DNA from: an uncultured Acidobacteriota bacterium
GTDB lineage: Bacteria; Acidobacteriota; Blastocatellia; RBC074
Direction of reading: 5' to 3'
DNA: 5,799 nucleotides
Assembly (NCBI GenBank): GCA_937967285.1
Contig: CALBSU010000762.1
Span: 1-5,799, forward strand
Part shown: positions 1 through 5,799 of the stretch, piece by piece
How the letters are laid out: every line of letters starts with the position of its first letter
How positions within the stretch are numbered: the first letter of the stretch is position 1
The notes under the pieces: model-generated
Database searches by the model: none
The model's input: the letters and a program-made list of their open reading frames with translations, nothing else
What the model was told of the DNA's origin: nothing
Translations under genes and position numbers: made by a program

Positions 1-380
1 ATGTTCATGTTGTAGCGGATCGCGTGGATCCAGTGCGCCGCTCCGATGCTGCAGCAGTCGCCGTCGCCAGTGTTGACGAAGACCGTCAGGTCAGGACGCG
101 CCATTTTGACGCCTTCCGCGACCGGCAACGCGCGCCCGTGGATGCCGTGAAAACCATACGTCTTCATGTAGTGCGGAAAACGGCTCGAGCATCCGATGCC
201 GGAAACGAAGACCGTCTTTTCAGGCCGCAACCCTTCGTCGCGGCACAGACGCTGGACGGCAGTCAGGATCGCATTGTCGCCGCATCCGGAACACCAGCGC
301 GGCACGCCGCTCTGATAATCCTCCAGTTCGTGATGCTCCTCGTACATGCGGAGCAGGCATTCTGTCGCGGTTGTGCTCAT
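1..380 (-). CDS. korB: 2-oxoacid:ferredoxin oxidoreductase, beta subunit (KorB), N-terminal part; runs off the left edge
   Basis: Reading leftwards from the ATG at 380-378 gives 126 complete codons with no stop, beginning MSTTATECLLRMYEEHHELE. This is the thiamine diphosphate (TPP) and iron-sulfur subunit that works with KorA to convert 2-oxoglutarate plus CoA to succinyl-CoA, CO2 and reduced ferredoxin in the cytoplasm. Visible marks are WCSGCGD (C30, C33), SGIGCSSRFPHYMKTYGFHG (C64) and the TPP/Mg motif start GDGDCCSIGAAHWIHAIRYN at 105-124. C30, C33 and C64 have the spacing of three [4Fe-4S] ligands in archaeal and bacterial OFOR beta subunits; the fourth would lie outside the window. The usual beta subunit is about 280-370 residues, so more than half is missing. 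GDGDCC replaces the commoner GDGDAL/GDGDGL. The ribosome binding site is weak (GGCAGAG about 4 nt before the ATG). Specificity for 2-oxoglutarate rather than pyruvate or another 2-oxoacid is inferred from KorA and family resemblance. Confidence 0.93.
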   Translation of the reverse strand, partial: MSTTATECLLRMYEEHHELEDYQSGVPRWCSGCGDNAILTAVQRLCRDEGLRPEKTVFVSGIGCSSRFPHYMKTYGFHGIHGRALPVAEGVKMARPDLTVFVNTGDGDCCSIGAAHWIHAIRYNMN

Positions 381-400
381 AATCTCTGCCTTTGTTTGAA

Positions 401-434
401 TTGCCGGATTTGAGTTTCCAGTTGCCGGATTTGA

Positions 435-463
<29 letters not shown>
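401..463. repeat. Tandem array of nine 7-bp units between korA and korB
   Basis: Read on the plus strand, the stretch divides without remainder into heptamers: TTGCCGG, ATTTGAG, TTTCCAG, then the same three again, then TTGCCAG, TTGCCAG, TTTCCAG. The first six form an exact 21-bp unit present twice (401-421 and 422-442). The array lies wholly in the korA-korB spacer and codes for nothing recognisable. Heptanucleotide satellites of this kind occur between genes in several bacterial groups; whether this one is a genome-wide family cannot be told from one window. Confidence 0.9.
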
Positions 464-561
<98 letters not shown>

Positions 562-563
562 AT

Positions 564-2474
564 TCATCTATTCAATTTCCCCCGGATCACTTCGCAGATA
601 GCGCCGGGCTTGATCGGCTGCCCCTTGACCTCGCTCCAGCAGTCGACATCGACCAGGTACCGCGAGCGGAGCATCATGGCCAGCGCCGAATAACGGCGGT
701 TGCTTTCGTCGATCAGTTCGTCATCCGGGTTGTCGCACCAGTTGCCCTCGATCGTCATGACCTGTTTGAAGCGGCGCATCGCTTCTCCGATGCCGGGCGG
801 CAGCGGCTGCAGGAAGCGGATGTGCATCGACGAGACCTTGTGACCCTCGGCGCGCAGCGATTCGACGGCCTCCTCGATCGCGCCCCGCGTGCTGCCCCAG
901 CCGATGATCAGCATGTCGCCCGATTCGTCGCCGAAGATCGGCGGCGCCTTGAGCGTTTTCTGAAACGCCGCCAGCTTGAGACTCCGCGCCCGGATGCCCT
1001 CCTGATTGATCTCGGGATCGTAGGCGACATGGCTCTGACGGTCATGCGCCAGACCCGTCAGCGTGTGCATGCCTCCGGGCTGCCCCGGAATGAACCGGCG
1101 GGCGAGTCCGGTCACGCTGTCCCAGTCGTATGGCAAGGCCCCTGCCGGGATCGCGCTCTGATCGACCGGCGGCGCCACCCACGTCTCGCTGAACTGCGGC
1201 CTCGGAAACGGCTGCTGCGACGTCGCCAGATTGGCGTCGGTCAGAACGACGACCACCATATTGAACGTCTCGGCGATCTTTCGCGCCGTGATAACAGAGT
1301 AGAAACACTCCTCGATCGTGCTCGCCGCCAGCACGACCTTCGGTGCGTCGCCGTGACTGCCGTAGATGGTCGTCAGCGCATCGCCCTGTTCGGCCTTGGT
1401 CGGCTGGCCCGTGCTCGGACCTCCCCGCTGGACGTTGACCACGACCAGCGGAATCTCCGCCATGACGGCCAGTCCGATCGCTTCCTGTTTGAGCGAGTAG
1501 CCAGGTCCCGATGTGATCGTCACCGGACATTTGCCCGCGTACGACGCGCCGATCGCGAAGGTGCATGCGGCGATCTCGTCCTCGGCCTGGTGGACGATCC
1601 CGCCGACCTTCTCGAAGACGCTCGACAGATAGTGCGATGCCGACGTCGCCGGAGTGATCGGATACATCGCGCAGATCTCCATCCCCGACGCCAGCACTCC
1701 CAGCGCCAGCGCGGTATTTCCGTTGACGACGATCTGCGGCTCCCGCGGACGCTCGGCCGGGAGGCTGTATTTGAAATCCAGTTCCGCCTCGGCCCACTCG
1801 TACCCGGCATCGAGCAGCCGGATGTTCGTCCTGATCACCTCGGCCGATTTCTTGCTGAAGATGAGCGCGATCTGATCGCGCGCGATCTTCATGTCCAGGC
1901 TGTAGATGCTGCAGAGCATCCCCAGCGCGAACATGTTCTTGCCCCGCCGCGCATCCGTGACCAGCTTCAGGCATTCGCGCTCCATCGGGATCTCGCGAAC
2001 GCGGTATCCGGCGTTGACCAGCTCTTCATATGTCCTGACGTATGACGCCGCGATCGCCGGATCCGAATGCTCCCGCCACATGCTCTCGAGCAGGATCGTG
2101 CATCCGCGCTTGAGCTCGCCAGCCCGCACGCGTCCCAGCAGAACCTGCTCGTTGAAGGCGACCACCAGATCCGTCTCGTCCCCGCCGTTGGTGATGCGGT
2201 TCGAACCCAGCCGGATGCGGTTGCCGCTCGCGCCGGCCACGCTCCGCGACGGAGGCTGAATCTCTGCCGGGATGATCTCGACCGTCCAGACGCCGAATCC
2301 CATCTTCGCCGCGATCGCGCCCAGCGACTGGCCGCATCGCTGCGCGCCCTCGCCCGAATCGCTGATCACCTCGACGATCTGCTCCTTCAAAGTCGTGGCA
2401 GGCTTCGACGATCCCGCCCCGCTCTGCCCGGTGCGTTCCGCTTCGACAGTTTGTTCAAGTGAAGTTTCGATCAT
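564..2474 (-). CDS. korA: 2-oxoacid:ferredoxin oxidoreductase, fused gamma-alpha subunit (KorA)
   Basis: A 636-residue protein that partners KorB in ferredoxin-linked 2-oxoacid oxidation or reductive carboxylation. The N-terminal gamma domain (about 32-235) holds DSGEGAQRCGQSLGAIAAKM, GASGNRIRLGSNRITNGGDE and DLVVAFNEQVLLGRVRAGEL. The alpha (pyrimidine-binding) domain (about 248-630) holds NGNTALALGVLASGMEICAM followed by the YPITP motif (271-275), HQAEDEIAACTFAIGASYAG, TSGPGYSLKQEAIGLAVMAE and QRGGPSTGQPTKAEQGD. This gamma-alpha fusion is typical of two-subunit KorAB enzymes. The open frame continues upstream, but that part is a shadow of nfnB. The start at 2474 is chosen because the ATG overlaps the nfnB stop (ATGA) and the sequence before it matches no Kor protein. 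A disordered lead of about 30 residues precedes the gamma domain. Only a poor Shine-Dalgarno is present (GGAG 13 nt upstream), consistent with coupling to nfnB translation. Substrate preference for 2-oxoglutarate is likely but inferred. Confidence 0.95.
   Translation of the reverse strand: MIETSLEQTVEAERTGQSGAGSSKPATTLKEQIVEVISDSGEGAQRCGQSLGAIAAKMGFGVWTVEIIPAEIQPPSRSVAGASGNRIRLGSNRITNGGDETDLVVAFNEQVLLGRVRAGELKRGCTILLESMWREHSDPAIAASYVRTYEELVNAGYRVREIPMERECLKLVTDARRGKNMFALGMLCSIYSLDMKIARDQIALIFSKKSAEVIRTNIRLLDAGYEWAEAELDFKYSLPAERPREPQIVVNGNTALALGVLASGMEICAMYPITPATSASHYLSSVFEKVGGIVHQAEDEIAACTFAIGASYAGKCPVTITSGPGYSLKQEAIGLAVMAEIPLVVVNVQRGGPSTGQPTKAEQGDALTTIYGSHGDAPKVVLAASTIEECFYSVITARKIAETFNMVVVVLTDANLATSQQPFPRPQFSETWVAPPVDQSAIPAGALPYDWDSVTGLARRFIPGQPGGMHTLTGLAHDRQSHVAYDPEINQEGIRARSLKLAAFQKTLKAPPIFGDESGDMLIIGWGSTRGAIEEAVESLRAEGHKVSSMHIRFLQPLPPGIGEAMRRFKQVMTIEGNWCDNPDDELIDESNRRYSALAMMLRSRYLVDVDCWSEVKGQPIKPGAICEVIRGKLNR
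2471..2474 (-). promoter_or_regulatory. ATGA stop/start overlap coupling nfnB to korA
   Basis: The nfnB stop TGA (2473-2471) and the korA start ATG (2474-2472) share bases in ATGA on the minus strand. With no well-placed Shine-Dalgarno for korA, ribosomes probably reinitiate after finishing nfnB. The overlap is seen directly; coupling is the usual interpretation. Confidence 0.8.
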
Positions 2475-3985
2475 GGCTGTACCGTTGCTCCAGCGCGCAC
2501 TCGCGCGAAGTTGCGCTCCCTGAGGTCGATGCCGAAGAGCCTGTTCGAGCTCTCCCGCGCAGTGTATGGCAGGTGAATGTCGCGGATGCCGAGCCAGGCC
2601 TTCATGCTCCGGGCCGCTTTCCGACCCGCGCCCATGGCTTCGATCACCGTCGCCGCCCCGGTCACGATGTCGCCGCCGGCAAAGACTCCCGCCACCGATG
2701 TCGCGAGGTTCTCGTCGACTTCGATGTAACCGCGTTTGTTCAGCTTCAGTTTCGATGTCTGCCCGATGATCGGATTGGCGTTGGTCCCGATGGCGAAGAC
2801 CACCAGGTCGCACTCGAAGTCATGCTCGCTGCCCGCCACCGGAACAGGTCGCCGCCGCCCGGAATCGTCCGGCTCGCCGAGCTCCATCCGCACGCAGCGC
2901 ATGCCGCGGACGCCTCCTTTTCCGTCGTCAAGAACCGCCACCGGATTGGTCAGCCAGTGGAACTCGACTCCCTCTTCCTCGGCGTGGTGGACCTCCTCGA
3001 TCCGCGCGGGACATTCCGTCCGCGATCGACGATAGATGCAGTAGACCTTTTCGGCGCCGAGCCTGAGACTGACCCTCATCGCATCCATCGCCGTGTTACC
3101 CGCGCCGATCACCGCGACGCGCTGCCCGATCGGCAGCGGAGTGTCGAATGACGGGAACTCCCGGGCCCGCATCAGATTGCAGCGCGTCAGCAGTTCGTTG
3201 GCCGAGAGCACTCCGTTGAGCGAATCGCCCGGTATCCCCAGCATCGACGGATACCCGGCTCCCGTGCCGATGAAGACCGCGTCATAGCCCATCTCCTCGA
3301 TCATCTGCTCGATCGTGAAGAGCCGCCCGACCAGCGTGTTGCACTCGAACTTCACACCCAGCCGGCGCAGATTGTCGATCTCGGCGTCGATCACCTCGTT
3401 CGGCAGACGGAAATCCGGAATCCCGTATCGCAGCACGCCGCCCGGCTGATGGAATGCCTCGAAGACCGTCACATCGCAGCCCGCCTTGGCCATGTCCGCG
3501 GCGCAGGCCATCCCCGCCGGCCCCGAGCCGACGATCCCGATCCTGAAACCGCCCGGCTCGATGTACGGAATGTTGACCCAGCCCTCGGCTATCGCCTTGT
3601 CGCCGACCCATCGCTCGAGCCGCCCGATCGCCACGGGCTCCAGCGTGTCGCCAACCGTGCAGACCCCCTCGCACTGCGTCTCCTGCGGACAGACCCTCCC
3701 GCAGATCGCCGGCAGCAGATTGGTGTCTGTCATGACATCGTAAGCTCCGCGATAGTCCTTCTCGGTCAGCCGGTGGATGAATCCCGGAATGTCGATCCCG
3801 ACCGGGCACCCGTCGACGCACGGCTGCTCCGGACACATCAGGCAGCGCTCGGCCTCGATCTGCATCTCTTCAAGCCGATACCCGCATGCCACCTCGGCGA
3901 AATTCGTGACCCGCTGAACCGGATCCTGCTCCCGCATCGGCGTCCGCTCCTGCGGAATCGTGCGGATCGTCTTCTTCTTCGGCAT
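2471..3985 (-). CDS. nfnB: NfnB: large subunit of electron-bifurcating NADH-dependent ferredoxin:NADP+ oxidoreductase (GltD-like)
   Basis: A 504-residue iron-sulfur flavoprotein. With NfnA it couples NADH and reduced ferredoxin to reduction of two NADP+, or runs in reverse, in the cytoplasm. The N-terminal region has two cysteine groups: C48, C51, C56, C60 in CLMCPEQPCVDGCP, and C95, C99, C105, C109 in CGRVCPQETQCEGVC. These fit the two [4Fe-4S] clusters of the GltD/NfnB family. The FAD Rossmann motif is GIVGSGPAGMA (150-160), followed by FHQPGGVLRYGIPDFRLP. The NADP(H) motif is VIGAGNTAMD (292-301), and the closing FAD motif is VFAGGD (434-439). At 504 residues it exceeds the roughly 470 of well-studied NfnB, with a basic N-terminal lead and a tail after about residue 465. 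Glutamate synthase small subunit is the common alternative label, but no GltB-type large subunit is present and NfnA lies directly upstream, so Nfn is preferred. The ATG at 3985 has a GGAG 7 nt upstream. Confidence 0.92.
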   Translation of the reverse strand: MPKKKTIRTIPQERTPMREQDPVQRVTNFAEVACGYRLEEMQIEAERCLMCPEQPCVDGCPVGIDIPGFIHRLTEKDYRGAYDVMTDTNLLPAICGRVCPQETQCEGVCTVGDTLEPVAIGRLERWVGDKAIAEGWVNIPYIEPGGFRIGIVGSGPAGMACAADMAKAGCDVTVFEAFHQPGGVLRYGIPDFRLPNEVIDAEIDNLRRLGVKFECNTLVGRLFTIEQMIEEMGYDAVFIGTGAGYPSMLGIPGDSLNGVLSANELLTRCNLMRAREFPSFDTPLPIGQRVAVIGAGNTAMDAMRVSLRLGAEKVYCIYRRSRTECPARIEEVHHAEEEGVEFHWLTNPVAVLDDGKGGVRGMRCVRMELGEPDDSGRRRPVPVAGSEHDFECDLVVFAIGTNANPIIGQTSKLKLNKRGYIEVDENLATSVAGVFAGGDIVTGAATVIEAMGAGRKAARSMKAWLGIRDIHLPYTARESSNRLFGIDLRERNFARVRAGATVQP

Positions 3986-3992
3986 GACTTCG

Positions 3993-3996
3993 CTCC
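3993..3996 (-). promoter_or_regulatory. Ribosome binding site of nfnB
   Basis: On the minus strand GGAG is followed by seven bases (CGAAGTC) and the ATG at 3985. It lies in the 15-bp gap after the nfnA stop and supports this start codon. Confidence 0.7.
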
Positions 3997-4000
3997 AATC

Positions 4001-4936
4001 TCAACCAGTTTCGATTCGGCCCGACTTGAGGGCAGAAAGCGTCGACAACTCGACATCGGACGCCAGGTGAATCTCATCGCGCATGCGGCAGTTCTCCGAC
4101 CATCGCTCCATCGCCATCTTCTCTTCTTCGGCGAACCGCTTGAGCCGCATCATCAGGTCCTCGAAGTCGACCTGATGTCCGTCGAAATCCGGTCCGTCGA
4201 CGCAGGCGAACCTCACCTGATCGCCCAGCTTGACGCGACAGCCGCCGCACATCCCCGTTCCGTCAACCATCAGCGGATTGAGACTGACGATGGTCTTGAT
4301 CCCGCGCGGACGCGTCACCTCAGCGCACGCCTTCATCATGATCGGCGGCCCGATCGCCACCACCTCGTCGATGTCAGCATGCTTCTCCATCGCCTGCCGG
4401 ATCCCTTCGGTGACCATTCCCCTCATCCCCGCAGACCCGTCATCCGTGCAGATGATGAACTCGTCGCACCACGACCTGAACTTGTCCTCCCAGAAGATCA
4501 GTTCGCGCGTCCGGAATCCGACGATCCCGATCACATACGCGCCCCTCTCCTTGAAGGCCCTCGCATGAGGAAAGATCGGTGCCACTCCCAGCCCTCCTCC
4601 GACGCAGACCACCTTGTCAACATCGTCGAAATGGCTCGGTATCCCCATCGGCCCAACGATCGCGTGGAGCGACGTTCCGACCCGACACGCCTGCTGCATC
4701 TCGCGCGTCGTCTTTCCGACCGCCTGGATGACCAGCGTGATCGTTCCCCTCTCGCGATCGTAATCGGCTATCGTCAACGGAATCCGCTCGCCATGCTCGT
4801 TCAGCATGACGATCACGAACTGCCCCGGCCTCGCGGCCTTCGCCATCAATGGGTGGTAGCACTCAAGCAGGTAGGTTACGTCCGAGAAATCCTCGCGCGC
4901 GACTATCTCATACCGCGACAGTTGCCCTGAGTTCAT
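4001..4936 (-). CDS. nfnA: NfnA: small subunit of electron-bifurcating ferredoxin:NADP+ oxidoreductase (PyrK-like FAD/NAD and [2Fe-2S] protein)
   Basis: A 311-residue ferredoxin reductase-family protein that binds NAD(H) and supplies the second flavin and a [2Fe-2S] cluster to the NfnAB complex. An FAD-binding beta-barrel occupies about 1-100, with RIPLT (51-55) matching the flavin-binding Arg...Ser/Thr motif. The NAD domain (about 105-215) carries CVGGGLGVAP (111-120) and IGPPIMMK (195-202). The cluster region is MVDGTGMCGGC...C, with C230, C233 and C245; D225 sits where NfnA proteins are reported to use an Asp ligand in place of the fourth Cys found in PyrK. ACVDGPDFDGH (244-254) is also typical. 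No dihydroorotate dehydrogenase gene is adjacent, which argues against PyrK. The C-terminus, from about residue 262, is a charged, probably helical extension of about 50 residues. It is the first gene of the operon, 15 bp before nfnB. Sulfide dehydrogenase subunit SudB is another name used for this family. Confidence 0.92.
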   Translation of the reverse strand: MNSGQLSRYEIVAREDFSDVTYLLECYHPLMAKAARPGQFVIVMLNEHGERIPLTIADYDRERGTITLVIQAVGKTTREMQQACRVGTSLHAIVGPMGIPSHFDDVDKVVCVGGGLGVAPIFPHARAFKERGAYVIGIVGFRTRELIFWEDKFRSWCDEFIICTDDGSAGMRGMVTEGIRQAMEKHADIDEVVAIGPPIMMKACAEVTRPRGIKTIVSLNPLMVDGTGMCGGCRVKLGDQVRFACVDGPDFDGHQVDFEDLMMRLKRFAEEEKMAMERWSENCRMRDEIHLASDVELSTLSALKSGRIETG

Positions 4937-4940
4937 TTCG

Positions 4941-4947
4941 TCCCCCC
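4941..4947 (-). promoter_or_regulatory. G-rich ribosome binding site of nfnA
   Basis: On the minus strand the sequence GGGGGGA lies four bases (CGAA) before the ATG at 4936. It is a G-homopolymer variant of the Shine-Dalgarno and the only purine-rich site near this start, so it supports the start choice. Confidence 0.6.
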
Positions 4948-5183
4948 GTTTCGTTCGGGCGGCGTTCGGCCGTCTCGCTGTATTAAATCGATTAGAAAAC
5001 TAAATTCCCGAACCCGATCAGGCTTCAGGACATATCAAATTATTTATGGCTTCATCCGCATCGATTGGTGAAGTTCCCCATCATTTAGCGTAGATCTCAC
5101 CAACGAGCGCCGGTTTCGCTTTCTGCGCGGACCGGATTGGGGATTTTTACCCCCCGAATCACTGCTTTTTATTCTGCGACGCA

Positions 5184-5217
5184 AAATTTATGCCAGTTCA
5201 TCGCCGGCATCAAATTT
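5184..5217. other. Inverted repeat / hairpin in the divergent region
   Basis: AAATTTATGCC (5184-5194) and GGCATCAAATTT (5206-5217) are reverse complements over 11 bases apart from one bulged C at 5211, around an 11-base loop. It lies upstream of the plus-strand promoter candidate and far upstream of nfnA. Neither neighbouring gene ends towards it, so a terminator role is unlikely. An operator or leader structure is possible. Confidence 0.5.
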
Positions 5218-5257
5218 CAGGAACTTGCACCTTCGGCGTCGAAAACCCGCGGCGCGG

Positions 5258-5286
5258 TTGAAAAAAACTGCGATGAGGTGTGAAAT
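5258..5286 (+). promoter_or_regulatory. Possible sigma-70-type promoter for the GH19 gene
   Basis: TTGAAA (5258-5263), a 17-base spacer and TGAAAT (5281-5286) give a -35 with five of six consensus bases and a -10 with four of six. It would leave a 5' leader of about 90 bases before the ATG at 5381. The AT-rich run at 5317-5329 could instead provide a -10, but has no good -35 partner. This is a pattern match only. Confidence 0.3.
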
Positions 5287-5368
5287 GGCAGGCATCTCAG
5301 AGCCGGTTCAGCTATCTATTAATATATATGTATCTGCTCGACATCAGTTTTCAGCGCGGACAACCTCC

Positions 5369-5373
5369 GGAGG
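5369..5373 (+). promoter_or_regulatory. Strong ribosome binding site of the GH19 gene
   Basis: GGAGG is followed by seven bases (AAGAAAG) and ATG at 5381, an ideal Shine-Dalgarno arrangement that fixes the start. The five bases before it are CCTCC, so the site is half of the perfect palindrome CCTCCGGAGG (5364-5373). Confidence 0.8.
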
Positions 5374-5380
5374 AAGAAAG

Positions 5381-5799
5381 ATGATTACAGTCGAAGTTCT
5401 TGGATCGCTGCTTCCCGCTCTGCCGGTCGAACGGCGAACGCAGTATGCGCCGCACCTGCAGCAGGCGATGGACGAATTCGGCATCAACACAGTTCAACGG
5501 CAGGCTGCCTTCATGGCCCAGATCTCGCACGAATCCGGCGGCCTGAAACAGTTCGTCGAAAACCTCAACTACTCGGCACAGGGGCTCCACAGGGTCTTTC
5601 GCAAATACTTTCCGACCCTCGAGAGCGCTTTGCCGTTCCACAGAAAGCCAGAGAAGATCGCCAATCGCGTCTACGCCAACCGTATGCGCAACGGTCCGGA
5701 ATCGAGCGGCGACGGATTCAGGTTTCGCGGACGCGGAGCGATCCAGCTCACCGGCCGCGACAACTACACCCGATTCGGGCGTGCGCTCGGACTGGACCT
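5381..5799 (+). CDS. GH19 chitinase/endolysin-type lysozyme, N-terminal part; runs off the right edge
   Basis: From the ATG at 5381 there are 139 complete codons without a stop, beginning MITVEVLGSLLPALPVERRT. The sequence matches the glycoside hydrolase family 19 fold used by phage endolysins and bacterial chitinase-like lysozymes, which cut the glycan chains of peptidoglycan or chitin. AAFMAQISHESGGLKQF contains E51, the expected general acid in the HE[ST]GG motif. It is followed by ENLNYSAQGL (60-69), FHRKPEKIANRVYANRMRNG (86-105) and SSGDGFRFRGRGAIQLTGRD (108-127). E107, in the NGPESSGDG loop, may be the second acidic residue. Typical single-domain proteins of this kind are about 180-220 residues, so roughly the last third is missing. 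No signal peptide or membrane anchor is visible at the N-terminus, as in holin-dependent endolysins. No phage gene is seen inside the window, so a prophage is only suggested. It is divergent from the nfn-kor operon and functionally unrelated to it. Confidence 0.88.
   Translation, partial: MITVEVLGSLLPALPVERRTQYAPHLQQAMDEFGINTVQRQAAFMAQISHESGGLKQFVENLNYSAQGLHRVFRKYFPTLESALPFHRKPEKIANRVYANRMRNGPESSGDGFRFRGRGAIQLTGRDNYTRFGRALGLD

Larger units (their letters stand above)
4937..5380. other. Divergent intergenic region between nfnA and the GH19 gene
   Basis: This 444-bp stretch has no credible gene. It separates two divergent genes and should hold both promoters. From left to right it contains the nfnA leader with CGTTCGG twice (4952-4958 and 4963-4969, 11 bp apart), an AT-rich patch at about 4981-5050, an imperfect inverted repeat CTTCATCC/GGTGAAG (5050-5057 and 5067-5073), and a small GGGG/CCCC hairpin around ATTTTTA (5139-5153). 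A better hairpin lies at 5184-5217, and an alternating AT stretch at 5317-5329. I could not find a minus-strand -35/-10 pair good enough to call for the nfn-kor operon. Confidence 0.75.

Noticed and set aside
24..413. Plus-strand open frame of 129 codons at the left end
   Set aside because: It is antisense to korB, which carries clear TPP and cysteine motifs.
822..2045. Plus-strand open frame of 407 codons opposite korA
   Set aside because: It is antisense to a well-supported KorA, its translation is Arg- and Asp-rich without any recognisable motif, and it has the look of a GC-rich shadow frame.
2475..2813. Upstream extension of the korA reading frame to an ATG at 2813
   Set aside because: This part overlaps the C-terminal FAD domain of nfnB in another frame and its translation resembles no Kor protein; the ATGA start at 2474 fits family length and operon layout.
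3449..4930. Plus-strand open frame of 493 codons opposite nfnB and nfnA
   Set aside because: It spans two real genes and their spacer on the other strand, is rich in Arg, His, Pro and Asp, and shows no domain; long antisense frames are expected with this codon use.
5139..5153. Terminator-like GGGG/CCCC hairpin
   Set aside because: The stem is only four pairs around an AT-rich loop, and no gene ends towards it on either strand.
5351..5641. Minus-strand open frame of 96 codons
   Set aside because: It is antisense to the GH19 gene, which has a strong ribosome binding site and catalytic motifs.

Overview
The window reads as part of a moderately GC-rich bacterial chromosome. It holds one minus-strand redox operon, a divergent intergenic region and the start of a plus-strand gene that runs off the right edge. 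The metabolic genes need ferredoxin and low-potential electrons, so the host is probably an anaerobe, a facultative anaerobe or a user of an oxygen-tolerant ferredoxin-linked TCA branch. The phylum cannot be fixed from this sequence alone.

Transcribed leftwards, the operon is nfnA (4936-4001), nfnB (3985-2471), korA (2474-564) and korB (380 to beyond position 1). NfnAB is the two-subunit flavin-based electron-bifurcating NADH-dependent reduced ferredoxin:NADP+ oxidoreductase. NfnB also resembles the small subunit of glutamate synthase, and databases often mislabel it that way. KorAB is a 2-oxoacid:ferredoxin oxidoreductase, most likely specific for 2-oxoglutarate, with its gamma and alpha domains fused in KorA. 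Together they suggest a route in which electrons from 2-oxoglutarate oxidation go to ferredoxin and then, combined with NADH, to NADPH. The reverse direction would supply ferredoxin for reductive carboxylation of succinyl-CoA.

The spacing is tight at the front (15 bp between nfnA and nfnB, and an ATGA overlap between nfnB and korA). It then opens to 183 bp between korA and korB. That gap carries an array of 7-bp units and an inverted copy of it, giving arms of 29 bp with a single mismatch. This is the most unusual structure in the window.

The region 4937-5380 separates the operon from the divergent gene. It has AT-rich patches, a good hairpin at 5184-5217 and a plausible plus-strand promoter at 5258-5286. 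The plus-strand gene at 5381 has a strong ribosome binding site and encodes the N-terminal part of a GH19 chitinase/endolysin-type lysozyme, so a phage-derived or cell-wall lytic locus may begin there. I see no CRISPR array, tRNA, rRNA or transposase gene, and no convincing wholly new system.
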